Shown here: positions 49,598 to 58,614 of the stretch, piece after piece
Layout of the letters: each line of letters begins with the position of its first letter
Position numbering within the stretch: the first letter of the stretch is position 1
Notes under the pieces: model-generated
The model's database searches: none
Told to the model about the DNA's origin: nothing
What the model saw: only the letters and a program-made list of their open reading frames with translations
Origin: Synechococcus sp. 1G10
Lineage (GTDB): Bacteria > Cyanobacteriota > Cyanobacteriia > PCC-6307 > Cyanobiaceae
NCBI RefSeq assembly: GCF_002252625.1
Contig: NZ_NQKW01000001.1
Span: 1-64,000 of the forward strand
Direction of reading: 5' to 3'
Length of the DNA: 64,000 nt
Made by a program: the position numbers and the translations under genes

Positions 49598-50352
49598 GCG
49601 CCATGAGCGTCACTGCCGCAGGCACGCCGTTGCTGGCCATCCGGGGGCTCTCGGTGCGCTACGGGCCCATCAACGCCCTGAGCGCGGTCGACCTGCACAT
49701 CCATGAGGGGGAACTGGTGGCGCTGCTGGGCTCCAATGGCGCCGGCAAGAGCACCACCCTGCGAGCGATTTCGCGGCTTGTGAAGCCGGAGGCGGGCAGG
49801 ATCGAATGGCAGGGCCGCTGCCTGGCCAGGGTCGCCACCGAGGGAACGGTGCGGCTCGGGATAGGTCACTGCCCGGAAGGGCGGCGGGTGCTGGCACGCC
49901 AGACCGTGGCTGTGAATCTGGAGCTCGGGGCCTATCTCCGCCGGGATCGGCGCGGAATCGAGCGGGATCTTCAGCGCTGCTACGAGCGCTTCCCCCGCCT
50001 GCGCGAACGCCGCTCGCAGCTGGCCGGCAGTCTCTCGGGCGGGGAGCAGCAGATGCTGGCGATCGCCCGCTCGCTGATGGGGCGTCCGCGGCTGCTGCTG
50101 CTGGATGAGCCCAGTCTGGGGCTGGCGCCGAAACTGGTGGCCGAGGTGATGGCGATTCTTCGGCAGCTTCATCGCGAAGGGCTCACGATCCTGCTGGTCG
50201 AACAGAACGCCCAGGCGGCCCTGGCCATCGCCGACCGGGGGGTGGTGCTCCAGTCCGGCAGTGTCAGCCTCAGCGGCAGCGCCACCGAGCTGCTGGCCCA
50301 CGAGGATCTCAGGACCACCTATCTGGGAGCTGAGCAGCCCGGTGATGGCTGA
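49594..50352 (+). CDS. ABC importer ATPase, LivF type
   Basis: 252 residues, ATG overlapping the LivG stop (ATGA). Walker A ALLGSNGAGKSTTLRAISRL, GIGHCPEGRRVLARQTVAVN (the LivF mark), signature GSLSGGEQQMLAIARSLMGR, Walker B LLLLDEPSLGLAPKLVAEVM, and switch LLVEQNAQAALAIADRG are present. It completes a five-gene importer (binding protein, two permeases, two ATPases), fully coupled by overlaps from hemL onward. The gene ends 22 bases before the convergent Rrf2-like regulator. Confidence 0.95.
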   Translation: MSAMSVTAAGTPLLAIRGLSVRYGPINALSAVDLHIHEGELVALLGSNGAGKSTTLRAISRLVKPEAGRIEWQGRCLARVATEGTVRLGIGHCPEGRRVLARQTVAVNLELGAYLRRDRRGIERDLQRCYERFPRLRERRSQLAGSLSGGEQQMLAIARSLMGRPRLLLLDEPSLGLAPKLVAEVMAILRQLHREGLTILLVEQNAQAALAIADRGVVLQSGSVSLSGSATELLAHEDLRTTYLGAEQPGDG

Positions 50353-50373
50353 TCTGATTCATGGGCGGCTGGG

Positions 50374-50814
50374 TCAGCCCAGCATCAGCCCTCCCTCCTG
50401 ACGCAGGCACTCCTGGGTACTGCGCAGGTCGTAAAGCAGCTCCTCGAGGCTGAGCCGGGCCAGCTCCCGCTCCAGTGCCAGTTGTAACCGCCGCTCCAGG
50501 GCAAGGGCCACCTGCTCCCCCGCCTGCTGTGCGGCCGCAGCGGTGGCCGGCTCCTGCGACGGGTCCGCTTCCACCGCCCGCAGCACCTCCAGCAGAGGAA
50601 TGGCGGCGGCAGCGCGCTGAAGCCTGTAACCGCCATGGCGACCTCGTCGGGCCTCCACCAGCTCAGCGCGGCGCAGCTGCTGCAGCACCTGCTCCAACAT
50701 CGGTTCGGGGATCGCCTGGCTGGCAGCCAGATCGGGCCCAGAGCGCCAGCGCTCAGGCTCCAGTGCCAGCTCCAGCAAGGCCTGGATCGCTTGGAGGCCC
50801 CGGCGCTTGAGCAT
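50374..50814 (-). CDS. Rrf2 family transcriptional regulator
   Basis: 146 residues from ATG 50814 (GTG 50817 is one codon earlier). The winged helix reads KRRGLQAIQALLELALEPER, IPEPMLEQVLQQLRRAELVE and ARRGRHGGYRLQRAAAAIPL, followed by a long helical tail. IscR-type members bind a [2Fe-2S] cluster through three Cys; only one Cys (STQECLRQ, near the C terminus) is present here, so a cluster of that kind is not expected. Targets are unknown; ubiD lies 25 bases upstream on the same strand and the amino-acid importer ends opposite it. Confidence 0.85.
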   Translation of the reverse strand: MLKRRGLQAIQALLELALEPERWRSGPDLAASQAIPEPMLEQVLQQLRRAELVEARRGRHGGYRLQRAAAAIPLLEVLRAVEADPSQEPATAAAAQQAGEQVALALERRLQLALERELARLSLEELLYDLRSTQECLRQEGGLMLG

Positions 50815-50838
50815 CACCGCCTGGGAGAGGGCATTGGC

Positions 50839-52404
50839 CTAGCCGCCGCGGGCGGAGAGCCGCTCGAGCACGTGCTCGAGGGTGTAGCCGAAGAGCACCG
50901 GATCGGGATCGCTGGCATCGATGTCGGACAGGCCCAGCTCGGCCCAGCGCTGATCCACACGGGCCTCCTGCTCCGCTGTGCGCCGCAGCGGTTCGCCCCA
51001 GTCGTGGCGTTTCTCCGGGCCGATCTTGGTGGTGGCATCGATTGCCAGACGGCCGCCGAGCCCCAGCCGCTCGCTGGCGAAATCCAGGCTGTCAAAGGGG
51101 GTGTCCTCGAGCACGAACAGATCCCGCTGGGGATCCACCTGGGCGCTGATTGCCCAGATCACCTGACGCGGATCACGGATGCTGATCGCCTTGTCGACCA
51201 CCACCACGAACTTTGTGTAGGTGAACTGGGGCAGAGCGCTCCAGAAGGCCATCGCCGCCCGCTTGGCCTGGCCGGGATAGGCCTTGTCGATCGCGATCAC
51301 CGCCAGTTTGTAACTGAGGCCTTCCATCGGCAGGAAGAAATCGACGATCTCCGGCACCTGCTGGCGAAGAATCGGCGTGTACATCCGGTTGAGGGCGATC
51401 GCCAGCATCGCTTCCTCTTTGGGAGGGCGGCCGCTGAAGGTGGTGAGAAAAACGGGATCACGCCGCTGGGTGACGCAGTGGAAGCGCACCAGGGGGGAAT
51501 CCTCCAGGCCGCCGTAAAAGCCCATGTGATCGCCGAACGGACCATCCGGCAGTACCTCCCCCGGTGCGATCGTGCCCTCCAGCACCACCTCGCTGTGGCT
51601 CGGCACCTCCAGGTTGAGGGTCTTGCACTTCGCCAGTCGCACCCCTTCCCCGGCATAGATGCCGGCGAACAGCCACTCAGAGAGTTGCACCGGAATCGGG
51701 GTGGCGGCGGCCATCACCAGCAGTGGGTGCACGCCGATCGCCACCGCCACCTCCAGGGGCTTGCCCAGGGCCGCGGCCTTGCGCAGGTGGCGGGCACCAC
51801 CGCGCACGCTCAGCCAGTGCACGGTCATGGTGTTGCTCGACTGGCGCTGGAGGCGGTACACGCCCACGTTGGGTACGCCGGTTTCCGGATCCTTGGTGAT
51901 CACCAGACCGAGGGTGACCACACCGCCGGCGTCGCCGGGCCAGGGGCGCAACAGCGGCAGGGCATCGAGATTCACCTGATCCCCCTTGAACACCTGCTGG
52001 TGGCAGGGGGGAAGCAGATCCAGGTCGGGGCGTGCCTTGACCACATCCCAGAGCACCCCGCCGAAACGAACCGCCTCGCGCAGGCCCTTGGGGGGGCGGG
52101 GCTGCTGCAGCAGGGCCAGCCGCTCTCCGAGATCTTCGAGTTGCTCAGCTCGCTCCAGACCCATGCTCCAGACCACGCGCTCCACCGTGCCCAGCAGGTT
52201 GACCGCCACCGGCATCGGGCTTCCGATCACGTTTTCGAACAACAGGCCTGGTCCGCCACGGGCCAGCACCCGGTCGGCGATGGCGGCCAGCTCCAGATCG
52301 GGATCGACCGGCGCGGTGATCCGCCGCAACTGACCGCGCTGTTCCAGCAGCGCCAGAAAACCCCGCAGGTCTCGGGTGGTGCTTCGCGGCAACACTGCCG
52401 GCAT
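50839..52404 (-). CDS. ubiD: UbiD family (4-hydroxybenzoate) decarboxylase
   Basis: 521 residues. UbiD enzymes use prenylated FMN made by UbiX; in cyanobacteria the member acts in plastoquinone synthesis from 4-hydroxybenzoate. Seen are DLRGFLALLEQRGQLRRITA, VGVYRLQRQSSNTMTVHWLS, VEVPSHSE-like NLEVPSHSEVVLEGTIAPGE, PDGPFGDHMGFYG and KFVVVVDKAISIRDPRQVIW, and the conserved Glu-Arg-Glu region around PSHSEVVLEG. It fits functionally with sds (56077), which makes the plastoquinone side chain. It diverges from comB with 53 bases between. Confidence 0.92.
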   Translation of the reverse strand: MPAVLPRSTTRDLRGFLALLEQRGQLRRITAPVDPDLELAAIADRVLARGGPGLLFENVIGSPMPVAVNLLGTVERVVWSMGLERAEQLEDLGERLALLQQPRPPKGLREAVRFGGVLWDVVKARPDLDLLPPCHQQVFKGDQVNLDALPLLRPWPGDAGGVVTLGLVITKDPETGVPNVGVYRLQRQSSNTMTVHWLSVRGGARHLRKAAALGKPLEVAVAIGVHPLLVMAAATPIPVQLSEWLFAGIYAGEGVRLAKCKTLNLEVPSHSEVVLEGTIAPGEVLPDGPFGDHMGFYGGLEDSPLVRFHCVTQRRDPVFLTTFSGRPPKEEAMLAIALNRMYTPILRQQVPEIVDFFLPMEGLSYKLAVIAIDKAYPGQAKRAAMAFWSALPQFTYTKFVVVVDKAISIRDPRQVIWAISAQVDPQRDLFVLEDTPFDSLDFASERLGLGGRLAIDATTKIGPEKRHDWGEPLRRTAEQEARVDQRWAELGLSDIDASDPDPVLFGYTLEHVLERLSARGG

Positions 52405-52457
52405 CAGTTCAGTTCCGTTGCTGCTTACTGTGACGCACCCTCACCACTCGCCGCGCC

Positions 52458-53213
52458 GTGCTGATCCATACCTTCCACACCTCAGAGTGCGTGCCGGCTG
52501 TGGGATCTGCCGAAGGCGGCAGCCCCGATGCTGCAGTGGTAATCGATGTGCTGCGGGCGACCACCACGATGGCCTGGGCCCTGGAGAACGGCGCCGAGGC
52601 GATCCAGGCCTTCGCCAATCTCGAAGACCTCAAGACCAGTGCCGCCGCCTGGCCCGCTGAGCTCCGTCTCACAGCCGGTGAGCGCGGTGGTGCCCGGGTG
52701 GAGGGCTTCGACATGGGCAACTCGCCCCTTGGGGTGACCCCCGAGCTGGTCGCGGGCAAGCGCATCTTCATGAGCACCACCAACGGCACCCGCTCCCTCG
52801 ACCGGGTGAGGGATCTGCCCCTGCTCCTCACCGCCTGCCTGCCGAACCGCACAGCTGTGGCCCAACGGCTGATCGAGCGGGGTGTTGAGAACGTCTGGAT
52901 CGTGGGCAGCGGCTGGGAGGGTGCCTATTCGCTGGAGGACAGCCTGGCGGCGGGCGCCGTGGGCGCCGCTTTGATCGACCTGGCCCCTGCCGCGGGGATC
53001 AGCGTGGCAGCCGGCAACGATGAGATGGTGGCGGCCCTGGCCCTCTGGCAGCAGTGGCGACACAACCCCGAGGGCTGCCTGCGCACCGCCAGCCACGGCC
53101 AGCGCCTGATCCGGCTGGGCAATCATGACGCCGACTTCCAGTGCTGTGCCGCGCTCGACACCCTCACGATCGTGCCGATGCAGGCGGAACCAGGCGTGCT
53201 CAAGGCCAGCTGA
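52458..53213 (+). CDS. comB: 2-phosphosulfolactate phosphatase
   Basis: 251 residues from GTG 52458. ComB removes phosphate from 2-phosphosulfolactate. Family motifs [55 protein letters not shown] and [20 protein letters not shown] are clear. Coenzyme M is not known from cyanobacteria, so sulfolactate itself or an unknown sulfonate is the likely product. The 82-base gap after it has a 7-bp GGTCCGT/ACGGACC hairpin (53238-53258) without a U run. Confidence 0.93.
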   Translation: MLIHTFHTSECVPAVGSAEGGSPDAAVVIDVLRATTTMAWALENGAEAIQAFANLEDLKTSAAAWPAELRLTAGERGGARVEGFDMGNSPLGVTPELVAGKRIFMSTTNGTRSLDRVRDLPLLLTACLPNRTAVAQRLIERGVENVWIVGSGWEGAYSLEDSLAAGAVGAALIDLAPAAGISVAAGNDEMVAALALWQQWRHNPEGCLRTASHGQRLIRLGNHDADFQCCAALDTLTIVPMQAEPGVLKAS

Positions 53214-53295
53214 AGCCAGCCCAAGAGTGGGCGTCCCGGTCCGTAGCCCTGACGGACCTCCCCCTAAAGTTCGGCCGATCTGACACTTCCTTCTG

Positions 53296-54114
53296 GTGAC
53301 GAGCTTTCTGGCTGCCGCTGTGCAACTCACCAGCACGCCTGATCCGGACGCCAACTTTGCCGCCGCCGAAGAGCAGATCGACCTGGCCACCCGTCGTGGC
53401 GCCGAGCTCGTAGGCCTGCCCGAGAACTTCGCCTTCATGGGCGATGACGAGCGGCGGCTGGAGCTGGCCCCCAGCCTGGCGGACCGGTGCAGCCGTTTTC
53501 TAGTCACGATGGCGCGGCGCTACCAGGTGACCCTGCTGGGTGGTGGCTTCCCCGTTCCCGCGGGCGAGCGAGCCACCTACAACCGGGCGGAACTGGTGGG
53601 CCGGGACGGCCAGCTGTTGGCCCGCTACGACAAAATCCACCTCTTCGATGTGGATCTGCCCGATGGCAACACCTACCGGGAATCGGAAACCGTCCGCTCG
53701 GGCACTGCCCTGCCGCCCGTTGTCGATGCCCCGGGCCTGTGCAGGATCGGACTTTCGATCTGCTACGACGTGCGCTTCCCCGAGCTCTACCGCCATCTGG
53801 CCGGCGCCGGAGCTGAGCTGATCATGATTCCGGCGGCCTTCACCGCCTTCACCGGCAAGGATCACTGGCAAGTGCTGCTTCAGGCCCGCGCGATCGAGAA
53901 CACGGCTTACGTACTGGCACCGGCCCAGACCGGTCTGCACTACGGGCGACGCCAGAGCCACGGCCATGCCCTGGTCATCGATCCCTGGGGAACGGTGCTC
54001 GCCGATGCGGGCGTCGGAGTGGGGCTTGCCGTGGCCCCGATCGACCCTGACCATGGCCAGCGGGTCCGCGCCCAGATGCCGAGCCTCAACCACCGTCGTC
54101 CTTCGCTGTTCTGA
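53296..54114 (+). CDS. Nitrilase-family amidohydrolase (Nit1-like)
   Basis: 272 residues from GTG 53296. The Glu-Lys-Cys triad is visible: ELVGLPENFAFMGDDE, LLARYDKIHLFDVDLPDGNT and IGLSICYDVRFPELYRHLAG, with QARAIENTAYVLAPAQTGLH and SHGHALVIDPWGTVLADAG after. The YRESETVRSG stretch is typical of Nit1 enzymes, which repair deaminated glutathione (deaminated glutathione amidase); omega-amidase is the alternative. Followed 35 bases later by amiC. Confidence 0.88.
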   Translation: MTSFLAAAVQLTSTPDPDANFAAAEEQIDLATRRGAELVGLPENFAFMGDDERRLELAPSLADRCSRFLVTMARRYQVTLLGGGFPVPAGERATYNRAELVGRDGQLLARYDKIHLFDVDLPDGNTYRESETVRSGTALPPVVDAPGLCRIGLSICYDVRFPELYRHLAGAGAELIMIPAAFTAFTGKDHWQVLLQARAIENTAYVLAPAQTGLHYGRRQSHGHALVIDPWGTVLADAGVGVGLAVAPIDPDHGQRVRAQMPSLNHRRPSLF

Positions 54115-54149
54115 ACCTGAGGAAGCCACGCCCACTCCGTTTCGTCTCA

Positions 54150-55223
54150 ATGCGCGGTGTTCTCCTCGGCGGAGTTCTTCAGGCCGCCCTGCTCCTGGCA
54201 GCATTGCCGGCCAGGGCTGCCAGTGCCTTGGCAGCTTGGCGCATCAACAGCGATGGGGTGCTGGAGCTGCGCACCTCCCCGTCGATCTCCCTGCAGGCTT
54301 TCTTTGAGGCGGGACGGGGCAACATCGGGCCCAGGGTCTGGGTGGATCTGCCGGGAGTACCCATCCGCACACGCAGCATCCGCGGCAACGGCGTCCTGCG
54401 GGAGGTGCGCATCGGCAAGCCCGATCCCGAGACCACCAGGCTGGTGATTGAGTTCCAGCCCGGCACCCAGCTCGATCCCAGACGTCTGAGGTTGGTGGGC
54501 ACGTCCCGGGACCGCTGGAAGCTCGAATTCGAGGGTCTACCCAATGGCAGCCTGCGCACGTTTGGTGAAGGGGATGTGAACGCCGCTTCCGTGCCCTGGC
54601 GCTCCAATCCGGGCTTCACCCCCGGTTACAGCCGGGTCCCAGTCTCCTCAGCCGGACTTCCCGATGTGCCCCGCGGCCGCTATCGGGTGGTGATCGATCC
54701 AGGCCATGGGGGCCCGGATCCTGGAGCGGTCGGTATCGGCGGGCTGCGTGAAACCGATGTGGTGCTCGACATCAGTCTCCAGGTGGCGCGGCTTCTCCAG
54801 GCCAAGGGGGTTCAGGTGGTGCTCACCCGCACCTCGGAAATAGACGTGGACCTGCCACCGCGGGTGTCATTGGCCAACAGCAGCCGCGCCGATGCCTTCC
54901 TGAGCATCCACGCCAACGCTTTGAGCATGGCCAGGCCCGATGTCAACGGCATTGAAACCTTCTATTTCCAGAGCTCTCTGTCGAGGGCTCTGGCGGCGGC
55001 CATCCAGTCGGAAGTACTCGCGGTGTCTCCGGGCAGCCCGGATCGGGGTGTACGCACGGGGCGATTCTTCGTGATCCGCCGCACCGTGATGCCCGCAGCC
55101 CTGGTGGAGACGGGATTCGTCACCGGTGACATCGACTCGCCCCGCCTGGCGACCGCCTCGCACAGGCAACGTCTGGCTCAGGCGATCACAAGAGGTATTC
55201 TCGGTTTTCTGGCAGGGGGCTGA
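54150..55223 (+). CDS. amiC: N-acetylmuramoyl-L-alanine amidase with AMIN domain
   Basis: 357 residues. A signal peptide (LGGVLQAALLLAALPARAAS) is followed by an AMIN localisation domain (about 28-130; RVWVDLPGVPIRTRSIRGNG) and a C-terminal Amidase_3 domain (about 176-355): RYRVVIDPGHGGPDPGAVGI holds the first zinc His, GLRETDVVLDISLQVARLLQ a Glu ligand, DAFLSIHANALSMARPDVNG the second His, and PAALVETGFVTGDIDSPRLA the catalytic Glu. It cleaves the stem peptide from peptidoglycan during daughter-cell separation. Its stop overlaps the murI start (TGATG). Confidence 0.94.
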   Translation: MRGVLLGGVLQAALLLAALPARAASALAAWRINSDGVLELRTSPSISLQAFFEAGRGNIGPRVWVDLPGVPIRTRSIRGNGVLREVRIGKPDPETTRLVIEFQPGTQLDPRRLRLVGTSRDRWKLEFEGLPNGSLRTFGEGDVNAASVPWRSNPGFTPGYSRVPVSSAGLPDVPRGRYRVVIDPGHGGPDPGAVGIGGLRETDVVLDISLQVARLLQAKGVQVVLTRTSEIDVDLPPRVSLANSSRADAFLSIHANALSMARPDVNGIETFYFQSSLSRALAAAIQSEVLAVSPGSPDRGVRTGRFFVIRRTVMPAALVETGFVTGDIDSPRLATASHRQRLAQAITRGILGFLAGG

Positions 55224-56053
55224 TGGATCAGCGGATCGGCCTGCTGGACAGCGGACTTGGCGGGTTGACGGTCTTGCGGCGGCTGCTTGAGCATCACCCC
55301 GACCTTCCCTTCGTCTATCTCGGCGACACCGCCCGGGTTCCCTACGGCCAGCGCTCCCCCAATGAAATCCGCCACATCGCCGCGGAGGTGGTGAGCTGGC
55401 TGCGGCGGCAACAGGTGGATGTGGTGCTGATGGCCTGCAACACCACCAATGCCCTGGCCTTCGACGTCGCCGAAGCTGAGGCCGGATGCGATCTGCCGGT
55501 GCTCGGACTGATCGACTGCCTCGCCAGCCAGCTGAACTGCAGGCGGGTGGGGGTGCTCGCGACCCCGGCCACCGCCTCCAGCGGTGCCTACGGACGGTCC
55601 CTGCGTAAGGCTGATCCCTCCTGCCATGTGGTCGAAATCGGCTGTCCCGCCTTCGTGCCTCTGATCGAGGACGGAAATTTCGCCGATCCACGCCTGCGCG
55701 CTGCGGCAATCGCCTACCTCAAGCCGCTGCTGGAGGAGAGGGTGGAAGCGATCGTGTTGGGCTGCACCCATTACCCCCTGCTGGAGGAACTGCTGCGTGA
55801 GCTTCTTCCTCCCGAGGTTGTGCTCGTTGACCCGGCCCAGGCGGCGGTGGTTCAGCTGGGCCAGCTGCTGGGCAAGACACCCCTGCTTCAGTCCCGTGCA
55901 TGCGGCTTGCACCCCCGTGAAGTGCCGGTGGAGCGGGGGCGGTTCTGCGTCACGGGCGATGCCGAGGCCTTTGCCCTGGCTGCGGCCCCCTGGCTGGGCT
56001 GGCATCCCAAGGTGGAGCGGGTCTGCCTCCGGTCATCGGTGGGAGCCTTCTAG
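55223..56053 (+). CDS. murI: Glutamate racemase
   Basis: 276 residues. It supplies D-glutamate for peptidoglycan. Both catalytic cysteines are in place: VVLMACNTTNALAFDVAEAE and AIVLGCTHYPLLEELLRELL, with the N-terminal IGLLDSGLGGLTVLRRLLEH and FVYLGDTARVPYGQRSPNEI. Start ATG 55223 shares a base with the amiC stop, so the two wall genes are coupled. sds follows after 23 bases. Confidence 0.95.
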   Translation: MDQRIGLLDSGLGGLTVLRRLLEHHPDLPFVYLGDTARVPYGQRSPNEIRHIAAEVVSWLRRQQVDVVLMACNTTNALAFDVAEAEAGCDLPVLGLIDCLASQLNCRRVGVLATPATASSGAYGRSLRKADPSCHVVEIGCPAFVPLIEDGNFADPRLRAAAIAYLKPLLEERVEAIVLGCTHYPLLEELLRELLPPEVVLVDPAQAAVVQLGQLLGKTPLLQSRACGLHPREVPVERGRFCVTGDAEAFALAAAPWLGWHPKVERVCLRSSVGAF

Positions 56054-56076
56054 GATCAGCTCACCTGGCGGGAGAC

Positions 56077-57048
56077 ATGGCCACCGTTGCAGAGCTGCTC
56101 CAGCCGGTCGAGAACGACCTGGAAACCCTGCTGAGCGATCTGCGCAGTCTGATCGGAGCGGGGCACCCCATTCTTCAGGCCGCTGCCGAGCACCTGTTCA
56201 GCGCTGGAGGCAAGCGAATTCGCCCCGGCATCGTGCTGCTCCTCTCGCGCGCCCTCTCTGCCGATGGCGAACTCTCCAGCCGCCACAGGCGCCTGGCGGA
56301 GATCACCGAGATGATCCACACCGCTTCGCTGGTTCATGACGATGTGGTGGATGAGGCCTCCACCCGGCGCGGGGTGGACACGGTGCACAGCCGCTTCAAT
56401 AACCGACTGGCGGTACTGGCGGGTGATTTCCTCTTTGCCCAGGCCAGCTGGCATCTGGCCAATCTCGACGACCTCGCGGTGGTCAAGCTGCTCTCCCGCG
56501 TGATCATGGACCTGGCCGATGGCGAGGTGCGGCAGGGCCTCTACCGCTATGACACGGGCCAGAGCTTCGAGACCTACCTCGACAAGAGCTACTGCAAGAC
56601 TGCATCCCTGATAGCCAACAGTGCCAAGGCCTCCGGCGTGCTGAGCGGGCTCGGCAACGACCGCCTCGAAGACCTCTACCGCTTCGGACGTCAGCTCGGC
56701 CTCGCTTTCCAGGTGGTCGATGACATCCTCGATTTCACAGGCAGCGATCAGCAGCTGGGCAAGCCTGCCGCCAGTGACCTGGCCACCGGTTATCTCACGG
56801 CCCCGGTTCTTTATGCCCTCGAAGAACGACCGGCCCTGGCGGGGCTGATCGAGCGTGAACTCTGTGAGCCCGATGATCTTGCCCAGGCCCTGGCCCTGGT
56901 ACGGGGCTGCGAGGCGATCCCACGCTCAAGGGCCCTGGCCGAAGGGTTTGCACGGGAAGCTGGTGATGCCCTGCAGTGGCTCAGCCCTTCCGACTCGCGC
57001 ACGGCCCTGCTCTGCCTGCCCGAGTTTGTGATCAGCCGTCTCTACTGA
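56077..57048 (+). CDS. sds: Solanesyl diphosphate synthase
   Basis: 323 residues. A long-chain trans-prenyl synthase with GGKRIRPGIVLLLSRALSAD, first Asp motif TASLVHDDVVDEASTRRGVD and second FQVVDDILDFTGSDQQLGKP; AVLAGDFLFAQASWHLANLD is typical of solanesyl/octaprenyl synthases. The small residues Ala and Ser before the first Asp motif fit a long product. It makes the C45 tail of plastoquinone. The last seven bases overlap the convergent DoxX-like gene. Confidence 0.93.
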   Translation: MATVAELLQPVENDLETLLSDLRSLIGAGHPILQAAAEHLFSAGGKRIRPGIVLLLSRALSADGELSSRHRRLAEITEMIHTASLVHDDVVDEASTRRGVDTVHSRFNNRLAVLAGDFLFAQASWHLANLDDLAVVKLLSRVIMDLADGEVRQGLYRYDTGQSFETYLDKSYCKTASLIANSAKASGVLSGLGNDRLEDLYRFGRQLGLAFQVVDDILDFTGSDQQLGKPAASDLATGYLTAPVLYALEERPALAGLIERELCEPDDLAQALALVRGCEAIPRSRALAEGFAREAGDALQWLSPSDSRTALLCLPEFVISRLY

Positions 57049-57473
57049 CGACGAAGTCTCGGCCGCCGCTCACTGGGCTGATTGGCCACAAGCAGCAAAC
57101 CAGCCACGATCGCCAGGTTCTTCAGCAGCTGGATGCGCTCGGATTTGTCGCCCAGGTCGCTGTGGAAGATCAGGCTGGTGGGCACGAGGAAAATCAGCAG
57201 CAGCACGGCGCCCAGGCGCTGACGCCAGCCAAGGATCAGCAGAGCTGATCCCACGGCCAACAGGGCCATGGCCAGCACCAGCAGCACTGGGGCCAGGGGT
57301 AGCCCCTTGGCGGAAATTTTCTCGGCCACCGCCGTGAAATTCGTCAGCTTGCCCAAGAGGGCGTTAACGAACACAAGGGCGAGGAGTACACGGGCCAATC
57401 CCCCTATCCAGGGCGTGGACTGGGAGCGTTGTCCAGAACGGGAGAGGCGCAGCTGGGGCCTGGAGCTCCTCAT
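57042..57473 (-). CDS. DoxX-like membrane protein
   Basis: 143 residues from ATG 57473. Four membrane helices in the DoxX pattern: GGLARVLLALVFVNALLGKL then TNFTAVAEKISAKGLPLAPV, LAMALLAVGSALLILGWRQR, LGAVLLLIFLVPTSLIFHSD and LLKNLAIVAGLLLVANQPSE. The F-x-K-L start and the NLAI-AGLL end are family marks. DoxX-type proteins are often linked to redox or sulfur handling at membranes, but no function is proven. It diverges from the second RodZ-like gene. Confidence 0.85.
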   Translation of the reverse strand: MRSSRPQLRLSRSGQRSQSTPWIGGLARVLLALVFVNALLGKLTNFTAVAEKISAKGLPLAPVLLVLAMALLAVGSALLILGWRQRLGAVLLLIFLVPTSLIFHSDLGDKSERIQLLKNLAIVAGLLLVANQPSERRPRLRRQ

Positions 57474-57597
57474 CAACGACGATGCAACGACCCGCAGTCT
57501 GCTGGCAGCGGCTTGAATCTCGCCGTATCACGCAGCCCTGTTCTTTGAGCAATGTCTGCACAAGCAGCCAAGAAGCAACCTGCATCAGTGGCGTCTG

Positions 57598-58575
57598 ATG
57601 GCATCGGAGCTTCCCTTCATGATGGGCGGATCCTTCGAAGGCAACCCCAGCGTGAGCGAGCGCGCGTCCCACCCCGCGGAGCCCGGCGAACCGGTTGCCA
57701 CAACCGAGTCCGCAGGCTCCGAGCGTCTACCCGCCCTGGTGAGTCTGGGCAAGACACTTGCTGAGGCCCGTGAGGCCAGGGGCATCCCCCTGGCGGTGCT
57801 GGCGGAGCAGAACTACCTCTCCGCCGACAGGCTCAGCGCCCTTGAGTCGGGTGATCACACACGGCTACCGGAGCGGATCTACCTGATCGCCCAGGCCAGG
57901 CGGGTGGCCACCAGCCTCGGCCTCGACGCCGATCAAGTGACCGAGTCCCTGCTGGACATCCACCTGCCCGGGGTCAGCCGCCGTTCCGCACCCTCCCCAG
58001 CACCAAGCAGCGCGGGCCAGCCTTCGGGCTCCGTGGCCAGGGTGAGCCTGGCAGCCCCCGCCATGGCACCCCGGGATCCCAGCAGTCCCGTCCAGCTTCC
58101 GTCAACCCAGAAGCCCCTGCGACGGGGCGGGCTGACCTGGCTGCTGGCAGGCGGTGCCGGTGTGCTGGCCCTGGTGGCGGGCCTGGCCATCGGCACGAAG
58201 CAGATCCAACCCTCCTCCAGCAATCTCGCCAAGCCAGCCACCACAACAAGCGCGTCCGTCAAGCCCGCCAGCTCCGCCAAGCCAGCCGACCCCGGCAAGC
58301 CCAGCCTGGGGAGCCTTCTGCTCACCAGCCGAGAACCCAGCTGGCTTGAGGTGCGCAACGGTGAAGGCAAGGAGCTGTTCCGTGGCCTGTTCACCGGCAC
58401 CGGAACCTTTTCGCTGGGGGAAGGGCTGGAGGTGCTGGCGGGCCGCCCTGATCTGATCACCGTGACCACAGCCTCAGGAGAGTCCCAGACCCTGGGAACG
58501 ATCGAGCAGATCCGCTGGTATCAGTTCACCAGCAGCGGTGAACGTCAGACCTCCAAGAGCCGCTCCAGCCCCTGA
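57598..58575 (+). CDS. RodZ-like helix-turn-helix membrane protein, second copy
   Basis: 325 residues from ATG 57598. The helix-turn-helix is at about 48-115 (LGKTLAEAREARGIPLAVLA, ERIYLIAQARRVATSLGLD), one membrane helix at about 179-199, then a Pro/Ser/Lys-rich linker and a C-terminal beta domain (about 238-300; LLTSREPSWLEVRNGEGKEL) like RodZ's DUF4115. It is closer to classical RodZ than the protein at 1058 in keeping the S-W-L-E-V strand. It probably anchors MreB filaments and so shapes the cell, which is family inference. The linker is low-complexity. Confidence 0.82.
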   Translation: MASELPFMMGGSFEGNPSVSERASHPAEPGEPVATTESAGSERLPALVSLGKTLAEAREARGIPLAVLAEQNYLSADRLSALESGDHTRLPERIYLIAQARRVATSLGLDADQVTESLLDIHLPGVSRRSAPSPAPSSAGQPSGSVARVSLAAPAMAPRDPSSPVQLPSTQKPLRRGGLTWLLAGGAGVLALVAGLAIGTKQIQPSSSNLAKPATTTSASVKPASSAKPADPGKPSLGSLLLTSREPSWLEVRNGEGKELFRGLFTGTGTFSLGEGLEVLAGRPDLITVTTASGESQTLGTIEQIRWYQFTSSGERQTSKSRSSP

Positions 58576-58614
58576 AACAGCCACGGGGTGAGATGCACCG
58601 ATGGGAGAATCGTC

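Noticed and set aside
50374-50814. IscR-type iron-sulfur sensor
   Set aside because: The three cluster cysteines of IscR are missing; only one Cys is present, near the C terminus.
50635-52464. A 609-codon frame on the plus strand opposite ubiD and part of the Rrf2 gene
   Set aside because: Composition is His/Gln-rich with no family signal; the minus-strand frames are clear UbiD and Rrf2 proteins.
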